Shown here piece after piece: positions 11,207 through 20,177 of a stretch of DNA of 64,000 bases. The translations under genes were made by a program, and so were the position numbers. This DNA is from Virgisporangium aliadipatigenens. GTDB taxonomy: Bacteria > Actinomycetota > Actinomycetes > Mycobacteriales > Micromonosporaceae. The notes beneath the pieces are model-generated. The model was not told the origin of the DNA. It did not search any database and saw only the letters and a program-made list of their open reading frames with translations. The DNA is taken from assembly GCF_016863615.1 (NCBI RefSeq), contig NZ_BOPF01000043.1, forward strand, positions 28,399 through 92,398, read 5' to 3'. Position 1 is the first letter of the stretch. The number at the start of each line of letters is the position of its first letter.

Positions 11207-12564
11207 CGGCGACGTTGCGACCCGCGACCGAGGCTCCGCCGCCCGCCGAGGCGAAGAAGCCGCGCAGCTACCGCTGGCTGCGCCTCGTCGTGCCGTACCT
11301 GGTGGTGCTGGCCCTCCTCGGCATCAGCGGCCTCGCGTACAGCCTCGACTCGCCCGACCCCGAGGACGCGACGTTCCTCTCGCCGCTGCGCAACGACGAC
11401 GTCGGCGCCAGCAAACTGGCCGGCCGGCTGCGCGAACGCGGCATCACCGTCGAACGGGTCACCGACGCGGGCGCCGCCCTGACCTCCGCGCACCGCGGCG
11501 ACGCCACGCTGTTCGTGCCGGCGCCGGAGTTCGTGCACTCGTACCACCTGCGCATGCTCAAGCTGATGCCCTCCACGACGAACGTGGTGCTGGTGCGCCC
11601 CGACGCCCGCACGCTCGACCGGGGCTACCTGCCGGTGGGCGTCGAGGAGGAGCACTGGGCGACCCGGGTGGGGCAGCCGGGCTGCGACGACCCGGCGGCC
11701 CGCACCGCCGGGCGCGCGGCGGCCGACCGGATCAGGTACCTGACCGACATCGATCTGGCGCTGGTCAGCTGCTACGCCGGTGGGCTGGTGCGCACGCGGC
11801 ACGTCGCGACGACGGTCACGGCGATCGGGGCCGCCGAGCCGTTCCGCAACGACCGGATCGACGAGTACGGCAACGCGGCCCTCGCGGTCGGCCTGCTCTC
11901 CGGTGCGCGCCGCGTCATCTGGCTCGACGTGCACAAGGCCCAGCCCGGCCCGCGGTTCCTCGAGGGCACCGACCTCGACCCCAGCCCGGCCCCGGCCGAC
12001 CTCGGCAGGGTGGGCTCGCCCGACCCGGACTTCCCCGTTCCGGACGACGAGGGCACGGAAGGCGGTAACCCCCAGCCGGGTGTGCGGCGCGGCGGCGGTG
12101 GCGGCAACAGCGGCCAGTCGACCGCCGACCTGTTCCCGGCGTCGGCGTGGAGCGTGCTGGCGCTGGCGCTGCTGGCGTTCGTGCTCGCGGCGCTCGCGGC
12201 GGGCCGCCGGATCGGGGCACCGGTGCACGAACCGCTGCCGGTGCTGGTCCCGTCGACGGAGACGGTCACCGGCCGCGGCCGGCTCTACGAACGTTCGCGC
12301 GACCGGACGGCCGCCGCGGCGGTGCTGAGCCAGGCCGCCCGGACCCGGCTCGCGCACCTGCTGGACCAGCCGCCGGAGGTCGACCGGGCCACGCTCGTCG
12401 CGGCCGTGGCGGCGCAGGCCGGCGCCCCGAAGGAGACCGTCGCCGAGCTGCTCTACGGCGAGCGGTGGCTGGATGACGACGACGCCCTGGTGGCGTTCGC
12501 CGCCGCACTCGACTCGCTGATCGACGCTGTGATTGCCGTACCGGCCGATAAGGAGAACCCATGA
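11203..12564 (+). CDS. DUF4350 domain-containing membrane protein
   Basis: A 453-residue protein with a cytoplasmic N-terminus, a TM helix at about 25-45, a large extracytoplasmic DUF4350 domain (about 50-250), a Gly/Pro-rich linker, a second TM helix near 310-330 and a cytoplasmic C-terminal region. DUF4350 is usually found with DUF4129, MoxR and DUF58. Its fold is related to the GATase-like ABC auxiliary proteins, but its function is not established. ATGA overlaps on both sides (with DUF4129 and with moxR) make it part of one translationally coupled operon. Confidence 0.85.
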   Translation: MTATLRPATEAPPPAEAKKPRSYRWLRLVVPYLVVLALLGISGLAYSLDSPDPEDATFLSPLRNDDVGASKLAGRLRERGITVERVTDAGAALTSAHRGDATLFVPAPEFVHSYHLRMLKLMPSTTNVVLVRPDARTLDRGYLPVGVEEEHWATRVGQPGCDDPAARTAGRAAADRIRYLTDIDLALVSCYAGGLVRTRHVATTVTAIGAAEPFRNDRIDEYGNAALAVGLLSGARRVIWLDVHKAQPGPRFLEGTDLDPSPAPADLGRVGSPDPDFPVPDDEGTEGGNPQPGVRRGGGGGNSGQSTADLFPASAWSVLALALLAFVLAALAAGRRIGAPVHEPLPVLVPSTETVTGRGRLYERSRDRTAAAAVLSQAARTRLAHLLDQPPEVDRATLVAAVAAQAGAPKETVAELLYGERWLDDDDALVAFAAALDSLIDAVIAVPADKENP

Positions 12565-13544
12565 CCGAGGTATCCGCTCCCCCCGCGGCGCCGGATGCCG
12601 CGGCCCGCGCCGCGCTGGGCCGGCTGCGCACCGAGGTCGGCAAGGCCGTCATCGGCCAGGACGCGGTGGTGACCGGGCTGGTGATCGCGCTGCTGTGCCG
12701 GGGGCACGTGCTGCTGGAGGGCGTTCCGGGCGTGGCCAAGACGCTGCTCGTGCGCACTCTCGCGGCGTCGCTCGACCTGGACATGAAGCGGCTGCAGTTC
12801 ACGCCGGACCTGATGCCGGGTGACGTCACCGGCTCGCTGATCTTCGACGCGCGCACGGCGGCGTTCGAGTTCCGGGAGGGGCCGGTCTTCACCAACCTGC
12901 TGCTCGCCGACGAGATCAACCGCACGCCGCCGAAGACGCAGGCGTCGCTGCTGGAGGTGATGGAGGAACGGCAGGTCTCGGTCGAGGGCGAGCCACGGCG
13001 GCTGCCGGAGCCGTTCGTCACGATCGCCACGCAGAACCCGGTCGAGTACGAGGGCACGTATCCGCTGCCGGAGGCGCAGCTCGACCGGTTCCTGCTGAAG
13101 ATCAACGTGCCGCTGCCCTCCCGCGACGAGGAACTGGGCGTGCTGCGGGCGCACCACGGCGGCTTCGACCCGCGCGACCTGAAGGCGGCCGGCGTCACCC
13201 CGGTGGCGGGTGCCGCCGATCTCGCCGCCGGGCGGGCCGCGGCCCAGCGCGTGGCGGTCGCCGACCCGGTGCTCACCTACGTGGTCGACCTGTGCCGCGC
13301 GACCCGCGTCTCCCCGTCGCTGGAGCTGGGTGCCTCGCCGCGTGGCGCCACGGCGCTGCTGGCCGCCGCGAAGGCGTGGGCCTGGTTGACCGGCCGCGAC
13401 TACGTGACGCCGGACGACGTGAAGGCGCTGGCCCGGCCCACGCTGCGGCACCGCGTGCGGCTGCGGCCCGAGGCGGAGCTGGAGGGTGTCACCACCGACG
13501 CCGTGCTCGACGCGGTGCTCGCCACCGTCCCGACGCCCCGATGA
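12561..13544 (+). CDS. moxR: MoxR-family AAA+ ATPase
   Basis: A 327-residue MoxR AAA+ ATPase. It has Walker A GVPGVAKT at 54-61, Walker B LLLADEIN at 113-120, the sensor region ATQNPVEYEGTYPLPEAQLDRF and a C-terminal lid domain. MoxR ATPases act as chaperones that mature or remodel partner proteins, typically VWA/DUF58 proteins encoded next door; that arrangement is present here. It starts at an ATG overlapping the DUF4350 stop and is followed 55 bp later by the DUF58 gene. The client in this cluster is unknown. Confidence 0.93.
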   Translation: MTEVSAPPAAPDAAARAALGRLRTEVGKAVIGQDAVVTGLVIALLCRGHVLLEGVPGVAKTLLVRTLAASLDLDMKRLQFTPDLMPGDVTGSLIFDARTAAFEFREGPVFTNLLLADEINRTPPKTQASLLEVMEERQVSVEGEPRRLPEPFVTIATQNPVEYEGTYPLPEAQLDRFLLKINVPLPSRDEELGVLRAHHGGFDPRDLKAAGVTPVAGAADLAAGRAAAQRVAVADPVLTYVVDLCRATRVSPSLELGASPRGATALLAAAKAWAWLTGRDYVTPDDVKALARPTLRHRVRLRPEAELEGVTTDAVLDAVLATVPTPR

Positions 13545-13599
13545 CCATGGCCGTCCTTTCGAGCGCGGGCAACGCGGAGCCGTGCACTGAGCGGGAAAC

Positions 13600-14937
13600 A
13601 TGATCACCGGCAGGGCGGCCGTTCTGGTCGCCGTCGGGGCGGTCGTCGTCGGCCTGGCCGGGCTCTTCGGCGACCCGACCGGCAGCGGGCCGTGGATCGC
13701 CGCCGGGGTGATCGTGGCGCTGGTGGCGCTGCTGTGCCTGGCCGACCTGGCCGTCGCCGCGCCGCTCAACGCGATCCGGCTTTCCCGCACCGGCGAGAAG
13801 GCCATCTGGTTGGGCGAGAGCACCAGCGTGGACCTCATCGTGCACAACGACTCGCCGCGGTTCCTGCGGGCCCGGGTGCGCGACGCCTGGGTGCCGTCGG
13901 CCGGGGCGACGCCGTTCGACCACGAGGCCGGGGTCGAACCGGGTGACCGGCTGACGCTCACGACCCGACTCACGCCCACGCGGCGCGGCGACCGGCCGGC
14001 CGTGCGCGTCACGGTGCGTTCGTACGGGCCCCTGGGGTTCGCGTACCGGCAGGCCCGGGCCGGGTTCTACCGGCAGCGCACCCCGGCGTTCACGCTGCGG
14101 GTGTACCCGCGCTTCGAGTCGCGGCGGCTGCTGCCGGAGAAGCTGTCCCGGCTGCGCGTGCTGGACGGCTCCGTCGTCACCCGGGGGCGGGGGCAGGGCA
14201 CGGAGTTCGACAACCTGCGCGAGTACGTGATCGGCGACGACGTGCGCTCGATCGACTGGCGGGCCAGCGCACGCCGTTCCGACGTGGTGGTCCGCACGTG
14301 GCGCCCGGAACGCGACCGCCGGGTCCTGTGCGTTCTCGACACGGGAAGGACCTCGGCGGCCCGCATCGGCGACGAACCACGGCTGGACGCGGCGATCGAC
14401 GCGGCCCTGCTGCTGGCGATGCTGGCCGCACGGGCCGGCGACCGGGTGGACCTGCTCGCGGTCGACACGGCGGTGCGCGCGTCGGTGGCCAACCCGGGCA
14501 AGCGCACGCTGCTGTGGCAGCTGGTGTCGGCGATGGCGCCGCTGCAGCCGGCGCTGGTGGAGACCGACTTCGGGCTGGTCGCCGGTGAGGTGCTGCGGCG
14601 CGAGCGCAAGCGCGCCCTGGTGGTGCTCTTCACCGCGCTCGAACCGGGTGCGCTCGCCGAGGGCCTCCTGCCGGTGCTCCCGCGCCTGGCCACCCGGCAC
14701 AAGGTGGTGGTGGCCGCGGTGCACGACCCGGCGTTGCAGGCGCTCGCGTCCGCCAAGCCGCACACGGCCGCCGACGTCTACACCGCCGCAGCGGCACACC
14801 GCGCGCTGGCCGAACGCGACCGCGTGCGCACGGCCCTGGTCCGCTACGGCGTCGAGGTGGTCGACGCGCCGGTGGAACTGTTCGCCTCGAAGGTGGCCGA
14901 CCAGTATCTGGCCCTGAAGGCGATCGGCCGCCTCTAG
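13600..14937 (+). CDS. DUF58 domain-containing (VWA-like) membrane protein
   Basis: A 445-residue protein with two N-terminal transmembrane helices (about 5-25 and 32-55), a beta-rich middle and the DUF58 signature at about 201-231 (E-F-D-N-L-R-E-Y, D-D-V-R-S-I-D-W, then A-R). A VWA-like fold follows, with V-L-D-T-G at the usual metal-site strand. DUF58 proteins pair with MoxR ATPases. The ATG has only a weak ribosome site and is 55 bp after moxR, so it may be read through from the operon. The next gene, spoIIM, converges on it 24 bp later. Confidence 0.88.
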   Translation: MITGRAAVLVAVGAVVVGLAGLFGDPTGSGPWIAAGVIVALVALLCLADLAVAAPLNAIRLSRTGEKAIWLGESTSVDLIVHNDSPRFLRARVRDAWVPSAGATPFDHEAGVEPGDRLTLTTRLTPTRRGDRPAVRVTVRSYGPLGFAYRQARAGFYRQRTPAFTLRVYPRFESRRLLPEKLSRLRVLDGSVVTRGRGQGTEFDNLREYVIGDDVRSIDWRASARRSDVVVRTWRPERDRRVLCVLDTGRTSAARIGDEPRLDAAIDAALLLAMLAARAGDRVDLLAVDTAVRASVANPGKRTLLWQLVSAMAPLQPALVETDFGLVAGEVLRRERKRALVVLFTALEPGALAEGLLPVLPRLATRHKVVVAAVHDPALQALASAKPHTAADVYTAAAAHRALAERDRVRTALVRYGVEVVDAPVELFASKVADQYLALKAIGRL

Positions 14938-14961
14938 ATCAGCCGCCGCCGGAAACCAGGA

Positions 14962-15960
14962 TCAGGCGACCGGCACCGACGCCTCACGCAGGTCGGCGTC
15001 GAGATCCGCGCTCTCCCCCGCCTGGCTGGCGCGGGCCCCGAGCACGAACACGTAGCCCATGAACCCCAGCCACGCCGACACCCCGATCATGATCCGCATG
15101 GCGGTCGGCAGCCCCGACGGCGTCACGAACGCCTCGATCAACCCGCTGATCAGCAGAACCGGCACCAGCCCCAGCGCCACCAGCATCCCCTCGCGGCAGG
15201 TCTCGGCCAGCGCCTGCCCACGGGTGCGCAGCGGCCCCGGCGCGATCCACGCCCACCCGATCCGCAGCCCGAACCCGGCCGCCACGAACACGGCCGTCAG
15301 CTCCAGCAGCCCGTGCGGGATGATCAGCCCGAAGAACGTCTCCGCGCCCCCGTTACCGATCATCACCCCGCCGACGACGCCGACGTTCAGGGCGTTGACG
15401 GCGAGCAGGTAGAACACCGGCAGGATCAGCACCCCGCTGGCGAGGCACTGCGCGGCGAGCCAGGCGTTGTTGGTCCAGACCCGCAGGAAGAAGTTCTGCG
15501 CCGGATATTCGGTGTAGTACGCGGCGAAGCCGGAGTTGACCAGCTCGTCGACGGCCTCCGGCGGGAAGAACCGCGCGGCGACCTCGGGATCGCTCGCCAC
15601 GTACCAGATCACCAGCGCGGAGAACGCCGAGAAGGTCAGCGACACCCCGACCCACCACGGCGCCGCCCGGTACGCCGCCAACGGGAACGTCGTCGTGAAG
15701 AACCGCGCCACCATCTGCCACGAGAACTGCGGCCCGCCCGTCAGCGCGCCGCGCGCCTGCAGCACCAGCCGGGAGAGCCGGGCGACGAGCGCCGGGTCGG
15801 GCGAACGGCTGCGCACCGCCGACAGGTGCGTCGCGGTCCGCTGGTACAGCGTCACCAGTTCGTCGGACTCGGCCGCGCTCAGGCGTCGCCGCCGGGACGA
15901 CAGCTCGTCGAGCCGGCGCCACTCGCCGGCGTGCTCCGCGACGTACGCGTCGAGATCCAC
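14962..15960 (-). CDS. SpoIIM-like (DUF95) membrane protein
   Basis: A 332-residue multi-pass membrane protein of the stage II sporulation protein M family (DUF95). It has a charged N-terminal cytoplasmic helix bundle (about 1-90) and then five or six transmembrane segments, including the conserved IIPHGLLELTAVFVAAGFGLRIG block. In Bacillus, SpoIIM belongs to the engulfment peptidoglycan machine. In actinomycetes, homologues sit with RDD and DUF58/MoxR genes and the role is not known. The GTG start at 15960 is 61 bp from the divergent RDD gene, so the two probably share a control region. Confidence 0.88.
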   Translation of the reverse strand: MDLDAYVAEHAGEWRRLDELSSRRRRLSAAESDELVTLYQRTATHLSAVRSRSPDPALVARLSRLVLQARGALTGGPQFSWQMVARFFTTTFPLAAYRAAPWWVGVSLTFSAFSALVIWYVASDPEVAARFFPPEAVDELVNSGFAAYYTEYPAQNFFLRVWTNNAWLAAQCLASGVLILPVFYLLAVNALNVGVVGGVMIGNGGAETFFGLIIPHGLLELTAVFVAAGFGLRIGWAWIAPGPLRTRGQALAETCREGMLVALGLVPVLLISGLIEAFVTPSGLPTAMRIMIGVSAWLGFMGYVFVLGARASQAGESADLDADLREASVPVA

Positions 15961-16021
15961 GGGGAACAGTCAACACCATCGGGGCCACGCGCAGGGTGAC
16001 AGCGCAACTAGGCTTCAGGCC

Positions 16022-16957
16022 GTGGAGACCACGAAGTGGGCGCTGGAGGAGCCGGAGTCCACCGTCGACCGGCTGGTCAGCGGCGAGGCGGTCGAGCTGG
16101 AGGTGCGCGTCGCACGCATCGGCTCCCGCGCGCTGGCCCTGATGATCGACATCTTTCTGCAGGTCTCCGCGACCGCGCTGCTGCTCACCGGCATCGGGAT
16201 CGGCATCGCGATCACCGGTGCGCAGATCGACGAGGCGCTGTTCGGCGCGATCGCGGTCGCCTGCCTGGTGACGGTGCTGGTCGGGTATCCGGTGACGGCC
16301 GAGACGGCGTTCAACGGGCGCTCGGTGGGCAAGGCGGTGATGGGCGTGCGGGTGGTCCGCGTCGACGGCGGGCCGGTGCGCTTCCGCCACGCGCTCACCC
16401 GCTGCCTGGTCGGGGTGGCGCTGGAGTGGCCGGGCATGGTGCTGGTGCCGTTGACCTGGGGCGTCAGCCTCGCCACGATGATCGCCCAGCGGCAGGGCCG
16501 GCGACTCGGCGACCTCGCGGCGGGCACGATCGTCGTGCACGAGCGGACCCCGGCGGCGTGGGGCTGGATCCCGCGGATGCCGCCGCCGTTGCAGCACTGG
16601 GCGCCGCTGCTGGACCTGACCGGGCTGAGCGACGACCTCGCGCTCGCCGTTCGTCACTACCTGGCCCGCAACCGCCGGATCCGGGAGCCGGTCCGTAGTC
16701 GGCTCGGCGTGCGCCTCGCCTCCGAGGTGGCCGCGTGCACGACTCCCCCGCCGCCGCCGGGCACTCCCGGTTGGGCCTACCTCGCGGCTGTTCTGGCGGA
16801 ACGTCACCGGCGGGCGGCCCATCGTCTCGCCGCCGGCCGTCAGGTGAGCGCCTCGGTGTGGGCGGCGGTGCGTTCGCCCGTTCCCCCGCTGGAAAGCAAG
16901 CCGGGCGGGCCGCAAGGGGATCCCTCACCGCTCCGCCCGGCCACACCGGTCTCCTAG
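16022..16957 (+). CDS. RDD family membrane protein
   Basis: A 311-residue protein with an RDD domain (about 30-180): an Arg-Ala-Leu-Ala-Leu-Met-Ile-Asp opening (ARIGSRALALMIDIF), transmembrane helices, and the closing R-R-L-G-D-L-A-A-G-T motif. The C-terminal 130 residues are soluble and basic with a Pro-rich tail. RDD proteins are proposed transporters or envelope proteins of unsettled function. It starts at GTG 16022, divergent from spoIIM. Its TAG stop lies inside the CTAG at 16954-16957, which also supplies the stop of the convergent peptide-transporter ATPase gene. Confidence 0.87.
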   Translation: METTKWALEEPESTVDRLVSGEAVELEVRVARIGSRALALMIDIFLQVSATALLLTGIGIGIAITGAQIDEALFGAIAVACLVTVLVGYPVTAETAFNGRSVGKAVMGVRVVRVDGGPVRFRHALTRCLVGVALEWPGMVLVPLTWGVSLATMIAQRQGRRLGDLAAGTIVVHERTPAAWGWIPRMPPPLQHWAPLLDLTGLSDDLALAVRHYLARNRRIREPVRSRLGVRLASEVAACTTPPPPPGTPGWAYLAAVLAERHRRAAHRLAAGRQVSASVWAAVRSPVPPLESKPGGPQGDPSPLRPATPVS

Positions 16958-18018
16958 ATCAGTTTCATCGCCTCGGCGTAGTGGCACGCGCTGCGGTGCC
17001 CCTCACCGCGGTCGACCAGCGCCGGCACCTCGTTGACGCACTTCTGCCGCTCACCCTCGCTCAGCTCGTTGGCGAACTTCGGGCACCGCGACCGGAACCG
17101 GCACCCGCTCGGCGGGTTGACCGGGCTCGGTACGTCGCCGGTGAGCAGGATGCGCTTGCGGGTGCGCTCCTTCTGCGGGTCCGGCAGCGGGATCGCCGAG
17201 ATCAGCGCCTGCGTGTACGGGTGCGCCGCCGTGCGGAACAGCTGCTCCACCGGCGCCGTCTCGACGATGCGGCCGAGGTACATGACCGCCACCCGGTCGG
17301 CGATGTGCCGGATGACCGAGAGGTCGTGCGAGATGAACAGGTACGACAGGCCCAGCTCCGCCTGGAGGTCCTCCAGGAGGTTGATCACGCCGGCCTGGAT
17401 CGACACGTCCAGGGCCGACACCGGCTCGTCGAGCACCAGCACCTTCGGCCGTAGTGCGAGTGCCCGCGCGATGCCGATGCGCTGCCGCTGACCACCGGAG
17501 AACTCGTGCGCGTACCGGTTGCCGTGCTCCGGGTTGAGACCCACGGTGCGCAGCAGTTCGCGGACCTGGCCCCGACCCTTCTCGGACGAGCCGTACTGCC
17601 CGTGGATGCGCAGCGGCTCCGCGACGATCTCGTTGATCGTCATGCGCGGGTCCAGCGACGCGAACGGGTCCTGGAACACGATCTGCAGGTCCCGCCGCAG
17701 CGGCCGCATGTCCGAGGCGGACATCTTGGTCAGGTCCTTGCCCTGGTACATGACCTGCCCGGAGGTGGCCTTGACCAGGTTGAGCAGCACCCGCCCGGTG
17801 GTGGTCTTGCCGCAGCCGGACTCGCCCACCAGGCCCAGCGTCTCCCGCTCGTTGAGGTCGAACGACACGTCGCAGACGGCGTGCACGTCACCGATCTTGC
17901 GGCGGACCAGGCCCCGGGAGCGGACCGGGAAGTGCTTGACGAGATTGCGCACCGACAGGACCGGCTCTGCCTTGGTCGCCTCCGGCTCGGGCTTCCCGAG
18001 ACTGGTAGGAGCCGTCAT
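16954..18018 (-). CDS. Oligo/dipeptide ABC transporter ATP-binding protein (DppF-like)
   Basis: A 354-residue ABC ATPase. It has Walker A GESGCGKTTTGR, a Q-loop at FQDPFASLDPR, ABC signature F-S-G-G-Q-R-Q-R, Walker B VLVLDEPVSALD and H-loop SHDLSV. The C-terminal oligopeptide-transporter domain contains a four-cysteine block (G-C-R-F-R-S-R-C-P, then K-C and A-C-H-Y) that in relatives can bind an Fe-S cluster. It is the last gene of the five-gene operon. The ATG overlaps the upstream stop by ATGA and follows GGAGGGACA. It pairs with the next upstream ATPase to power the two permeases. Confidence 0.94.
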   Translation of the reverse strand: MTAPTSLGKPEPEATKAEPVLSVRNLVKHFPVRSRGLVRRKIGDVHAVCDVSFDLNERETLGLVGESGCGKTTTGRVLLNLVKATSGQVMYQGKDLTKMSASDMRPLRRDLQIVFQDPFASLDPRMTINEIVAEPLRIHGQYGSSEKGRGQVRELLRTVGLNPEHGNRYAHEFSGGQRQRIGIARALALRPKVLVLDEPVSALDVSIQAGVINLLEDLQAELGLSYLFISHDLSVIRHIADRVAVMYLGRIVETAPVEQLFRTAAHPYTQALISAIPLPDPQKERTRKRILLTGDVPSPVNPPSGCRFRSRCPKFANELSEGERQKCVNEVPALVDRGEGHRSACHYAEAMKLI

Positions 18019-19136
18019 TTCTGTCCCTCCAGGTCCACCGGCGCGAGGTCGGCGGCGGTCAGGTCCTCGGTGTCGACGGAGATCGGCCGGAACAGGTCGG
18101 ACGAACTCACCCCGACGAGACGCTCGTGGAAGTGGCACGCCGCCACGTGCTCGGGATCGCCGGTCGGGTAGAGGCCGGGCTCCTCCTGCTCGCACACGTC
18201 CTGCGCGAGCGGGCACCGCGGGGTGAACGGGCACCCCGGCGGCAGGTTCAGCAGCGACGGCGGCGAACCGACGATCGGCGTCAGCCGATCCTTGCCGGAC
18301 TCGTCGAGGCGGGGCAGGCTGCCCAGCAGGCCGAGCGAGTACGGCATCCGCGGCCGGTAGAAGACGTCGTCGATCGACCCCTTCTCGACCAGCTTCCCGG
18401 CGTACATGACGCAGATCCGGTCGGCGTGGCCGGCGATGACGCCCAGGTCGTGCGTGATCAGCACCATGGCGGCGCCGGTCTCGTTGCGAGCGGCCTCCAG
18501 CGCCTCCAGCACCTGTGCCTGCACGGTGACGTCCAGGGCGGTGGTCGGCTCGTCCGCGATGATCACGTCGGGGTCGTTGGCCATCGCGATCGCGATCACG
18601 ACGCGCTGGCGCATGCCGCCCGACATCTCGTGCGGATAGTTGTCGACCCGCTGCTCCGGGAACGGGATCCCGACCGTCTTCAGCAGGTCGATCGCCCGGT
18701 CGCGGGCCGCCTTCTTCGACACGTCGTGATGCGCCAGGATCGCCTCGGCGATCTGGTAGCCGACCGTGTACACCGGGTTCAGCGAGGTCAGCGGGTCCTG
18801 GAAGATCATCGCCAGCTTGTTGCCCCGCAGCTTGGCGTACTCCTTCTCGGGCTTGCCGATGAGCTCCTCGCCCAGCAGCTTGACCGAGCCCTTGACCCGG
18901 GCCGTCTTCGGCAGGAGGCCGAGCACCGCCAGCGACGTCACCGACTTGCCGGAACCCGACTCGCCCACGATGCCGAGCGCGTCTCCGCGGCGCAGCTGGT
19001 AGCTGACGCCCCGGACCGCCTGCACGGCCCCGTCGTCCGTGGGGAACTCGACGGTGAGGTTGTCCACCTCGAGCACCACGTCGGACTTCGGGGCGGCCCC
19101 GCTGCGGTCCAGCGTGATATCGGTCGATTCGGTCAT
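18015..19136 (-). CDS. Oligo/dipeptide ABC transporter ATP-binding protein (DppD-like)
   Basis: A 373-residue ABC ATPase with Walker A GESGSGKSVTS, Q-loop FQDPLTSLNPV, signature M-S-G-G-M-R-Q-R, Walker B VIIADEPTTALD and H-loop THDLGV. It carries the family's cysteine-containing C-terminal region (GCPFTPRCPLAQDVC, then AACHFH). The start ATG at 19136 (MTESTDITLD) overlaps the dppC-like stop by ATGA; a longer upstream reading is possible but unnecessary. It is the partner of the DppF-like ATPase in a peptide importer. Confidence 0.94.
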   Translation of the reverse strand: MTESTDITLDRSGAAPKSDVVLEVDNLTVEFPTDDGAVQAVRGVSYQLRRGDALGIVGESGSGKSVTSLAVLGLLPKTARVKGSVKLLGEELIGKPEKEYAKLRGNKLAMIFQDPLTSLNPVYTVGYQIAEAILAHHDVSKKAARDRAIDLLKTVGIPFPEQRVDNYPHEMSGGMRQRVVIAIAMANDPDVIIADEPTTALDVTVQAQVLEALEAARNETGAAMVLITHDLGVIAGHADRICVMYAGKLVEKGSIDDVFYRPRMPYSLGLLGSLPRLDESGKDRLTPIVGSPPSLLNLPPGCPFTPRCPLAQDVCEQEEPGLYPTGDPEHVAACHFHERLVGVSSSDLFRPISVDTEDLTAADLAPVDLEGQK

Positions 19137-20059
19137 CGGCGTTGCCTCATCTGTCGGGGGTCGAACGCATCGCGCAGACCGTCGCCGATGAAGCTGATGG
19201 TCAGGGCGATCAGAATGATCATGATGCCGGGCCAGTAGAAGAGCCACGGCCGCGTCTCCACGGCGCTACGGGCGTCGTTGACCAGCACGCCCAGCGACGT
19301 GTCCGGCGGCTGCACGCCCAGCCCGACGAACGACAGCGCGGACTCGGCCAGGATCGCCGCCGCGATGTCCAGCGTCGCCTGGACGATGATGGCGCCCGTC
19401 GCGTTGGGCAGCAGGTGGTTGAAGACGATCCGGAACGTGCCCGCCCCGAGCGCCTTCGCCGCCTCGATGAACTCCTGCTCGCGCAGCGAGAGCACGACAC
19501 CGCGCACCACGCGGGCGTTGACCACCCAGCCGAGCAGGCCCAGCACCAGGGCCACCGTCAGGACGCTACCGCCGCGGCCGGTGACCAGCGCGCCGGCGAC
19601 CAGGAGCAGCGGCAGGGTCAGCAGCACGTCGCAGATGCGCATCAGGATCGTGTCGACCCGCCCGCCGAAGTAGCCGGCGATCGCACCGTACGGGGCACCG
19701 ATGCCGGTGGAGAGCACCGCCACGATGACCGCGACCTTGATCGACTGCTGCATGCCGCGCAGCACCCGGGCGAACATGTCGTGCCCGAGGCTGTCGGTGC
19801 CCATCGGGTTGGAAGCCGAGATCATGATGTCGGTCGGCGAGTCCAGATCCTCGAGCTTGTGGATCCACACCAGCGGGCCGATGTAGGCCAACAGGATCAG
19901 CAGGATCAACACGATCAGGCTGACGACCGCCAGGCGGTGCCGCAGGAAGCGCCGCACCACGATCTGCCACTGGGTGCGTTCCTTGACGGTGAACTCGCGT
20001 TCCGTCGACCCGGCGGGAACCGGCGCCTTGGGCACCGGAGGGCTCTGGATGTCACTCAT
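19133..20059 (-). CDS. Peptide ABC transporter permease (DppC-like)
   Basis: A 308-residue permease with a long cytoplasmic N-terminus, an OppC-type N-terminal helix (about 40-62) and five further helices. The BPD inner-membrane motif region reads E-A-A-K-A-L-G-A, where the EAA loop docks onto the ATPases. ATG 20059 (MSDIQSPPVP) is chosen because it matches the duplicated ATGAGTGA junction. Unlike every other joint in the operon, it is separated from the dppB-like gene by about 110 bp of repeat-like sequence. Confidence 0.94.
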   Translation of the reverse strand: MSDIQSPPVPKAPVPAGSTEREFTVKERTQWQIVVRRFLRHRLAVVSLIVLILLILLAYIGPLVWIHKLEDLDSPTDIMISASNPMGTDSLGHDMFARVLRGMQQSIKVAVIVAVLSTGIGAPYGAIAGYFGGRVDTILMRICDVLLTLPLLLVAGALVTGRGGSVLTVALVLGLLGWVVNARVVRGVVLSLREQEFIEAAKALGAGTFRIVFNHLLPNATGAIIVQATLDIAAAILAESALSFVGLGVQPPDTSLGVLVNDARSAVETRPWLFYWPGIMIILIALTISFIGDGLRDAFDPRQMRQRR

Positions 20060-20177
20060 TGCTGGCCCGTTCGCTCGGAGCAGCGCTACCGGCGCCGCCT
20101 TCCCTCGTCGCTCCGGCCGCTGCGCTCCCTGCACTCCTCAGTCCAGGCGACGCCGCGCCGCTCTGTCGCTCACTCAT
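20052..20177 (-). repeat. Insertion-like spacer flanked by 8-bp direct repeat between two permease genes
   Basis: The octamer ATGAGTGA (minus strand) occurs at 20170-20177, at the end of the dppB-like gene, and again at 20052-20059, at the start of the dppC-like gene. Between them lie 110 bp rich in GAGCG-type words (GCGACAGAGCGG, GGGAGCGCAGCGG, GGAGCGACGAGG). If the insert and one octamer are removed, the two genes join by an overlapping ATGA, as all other genes of this operon do. This suggests insertion of a short dispersed element with an 8-bp target duplication. No terminal inverted repeat is visible. Confidence 0.55.
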
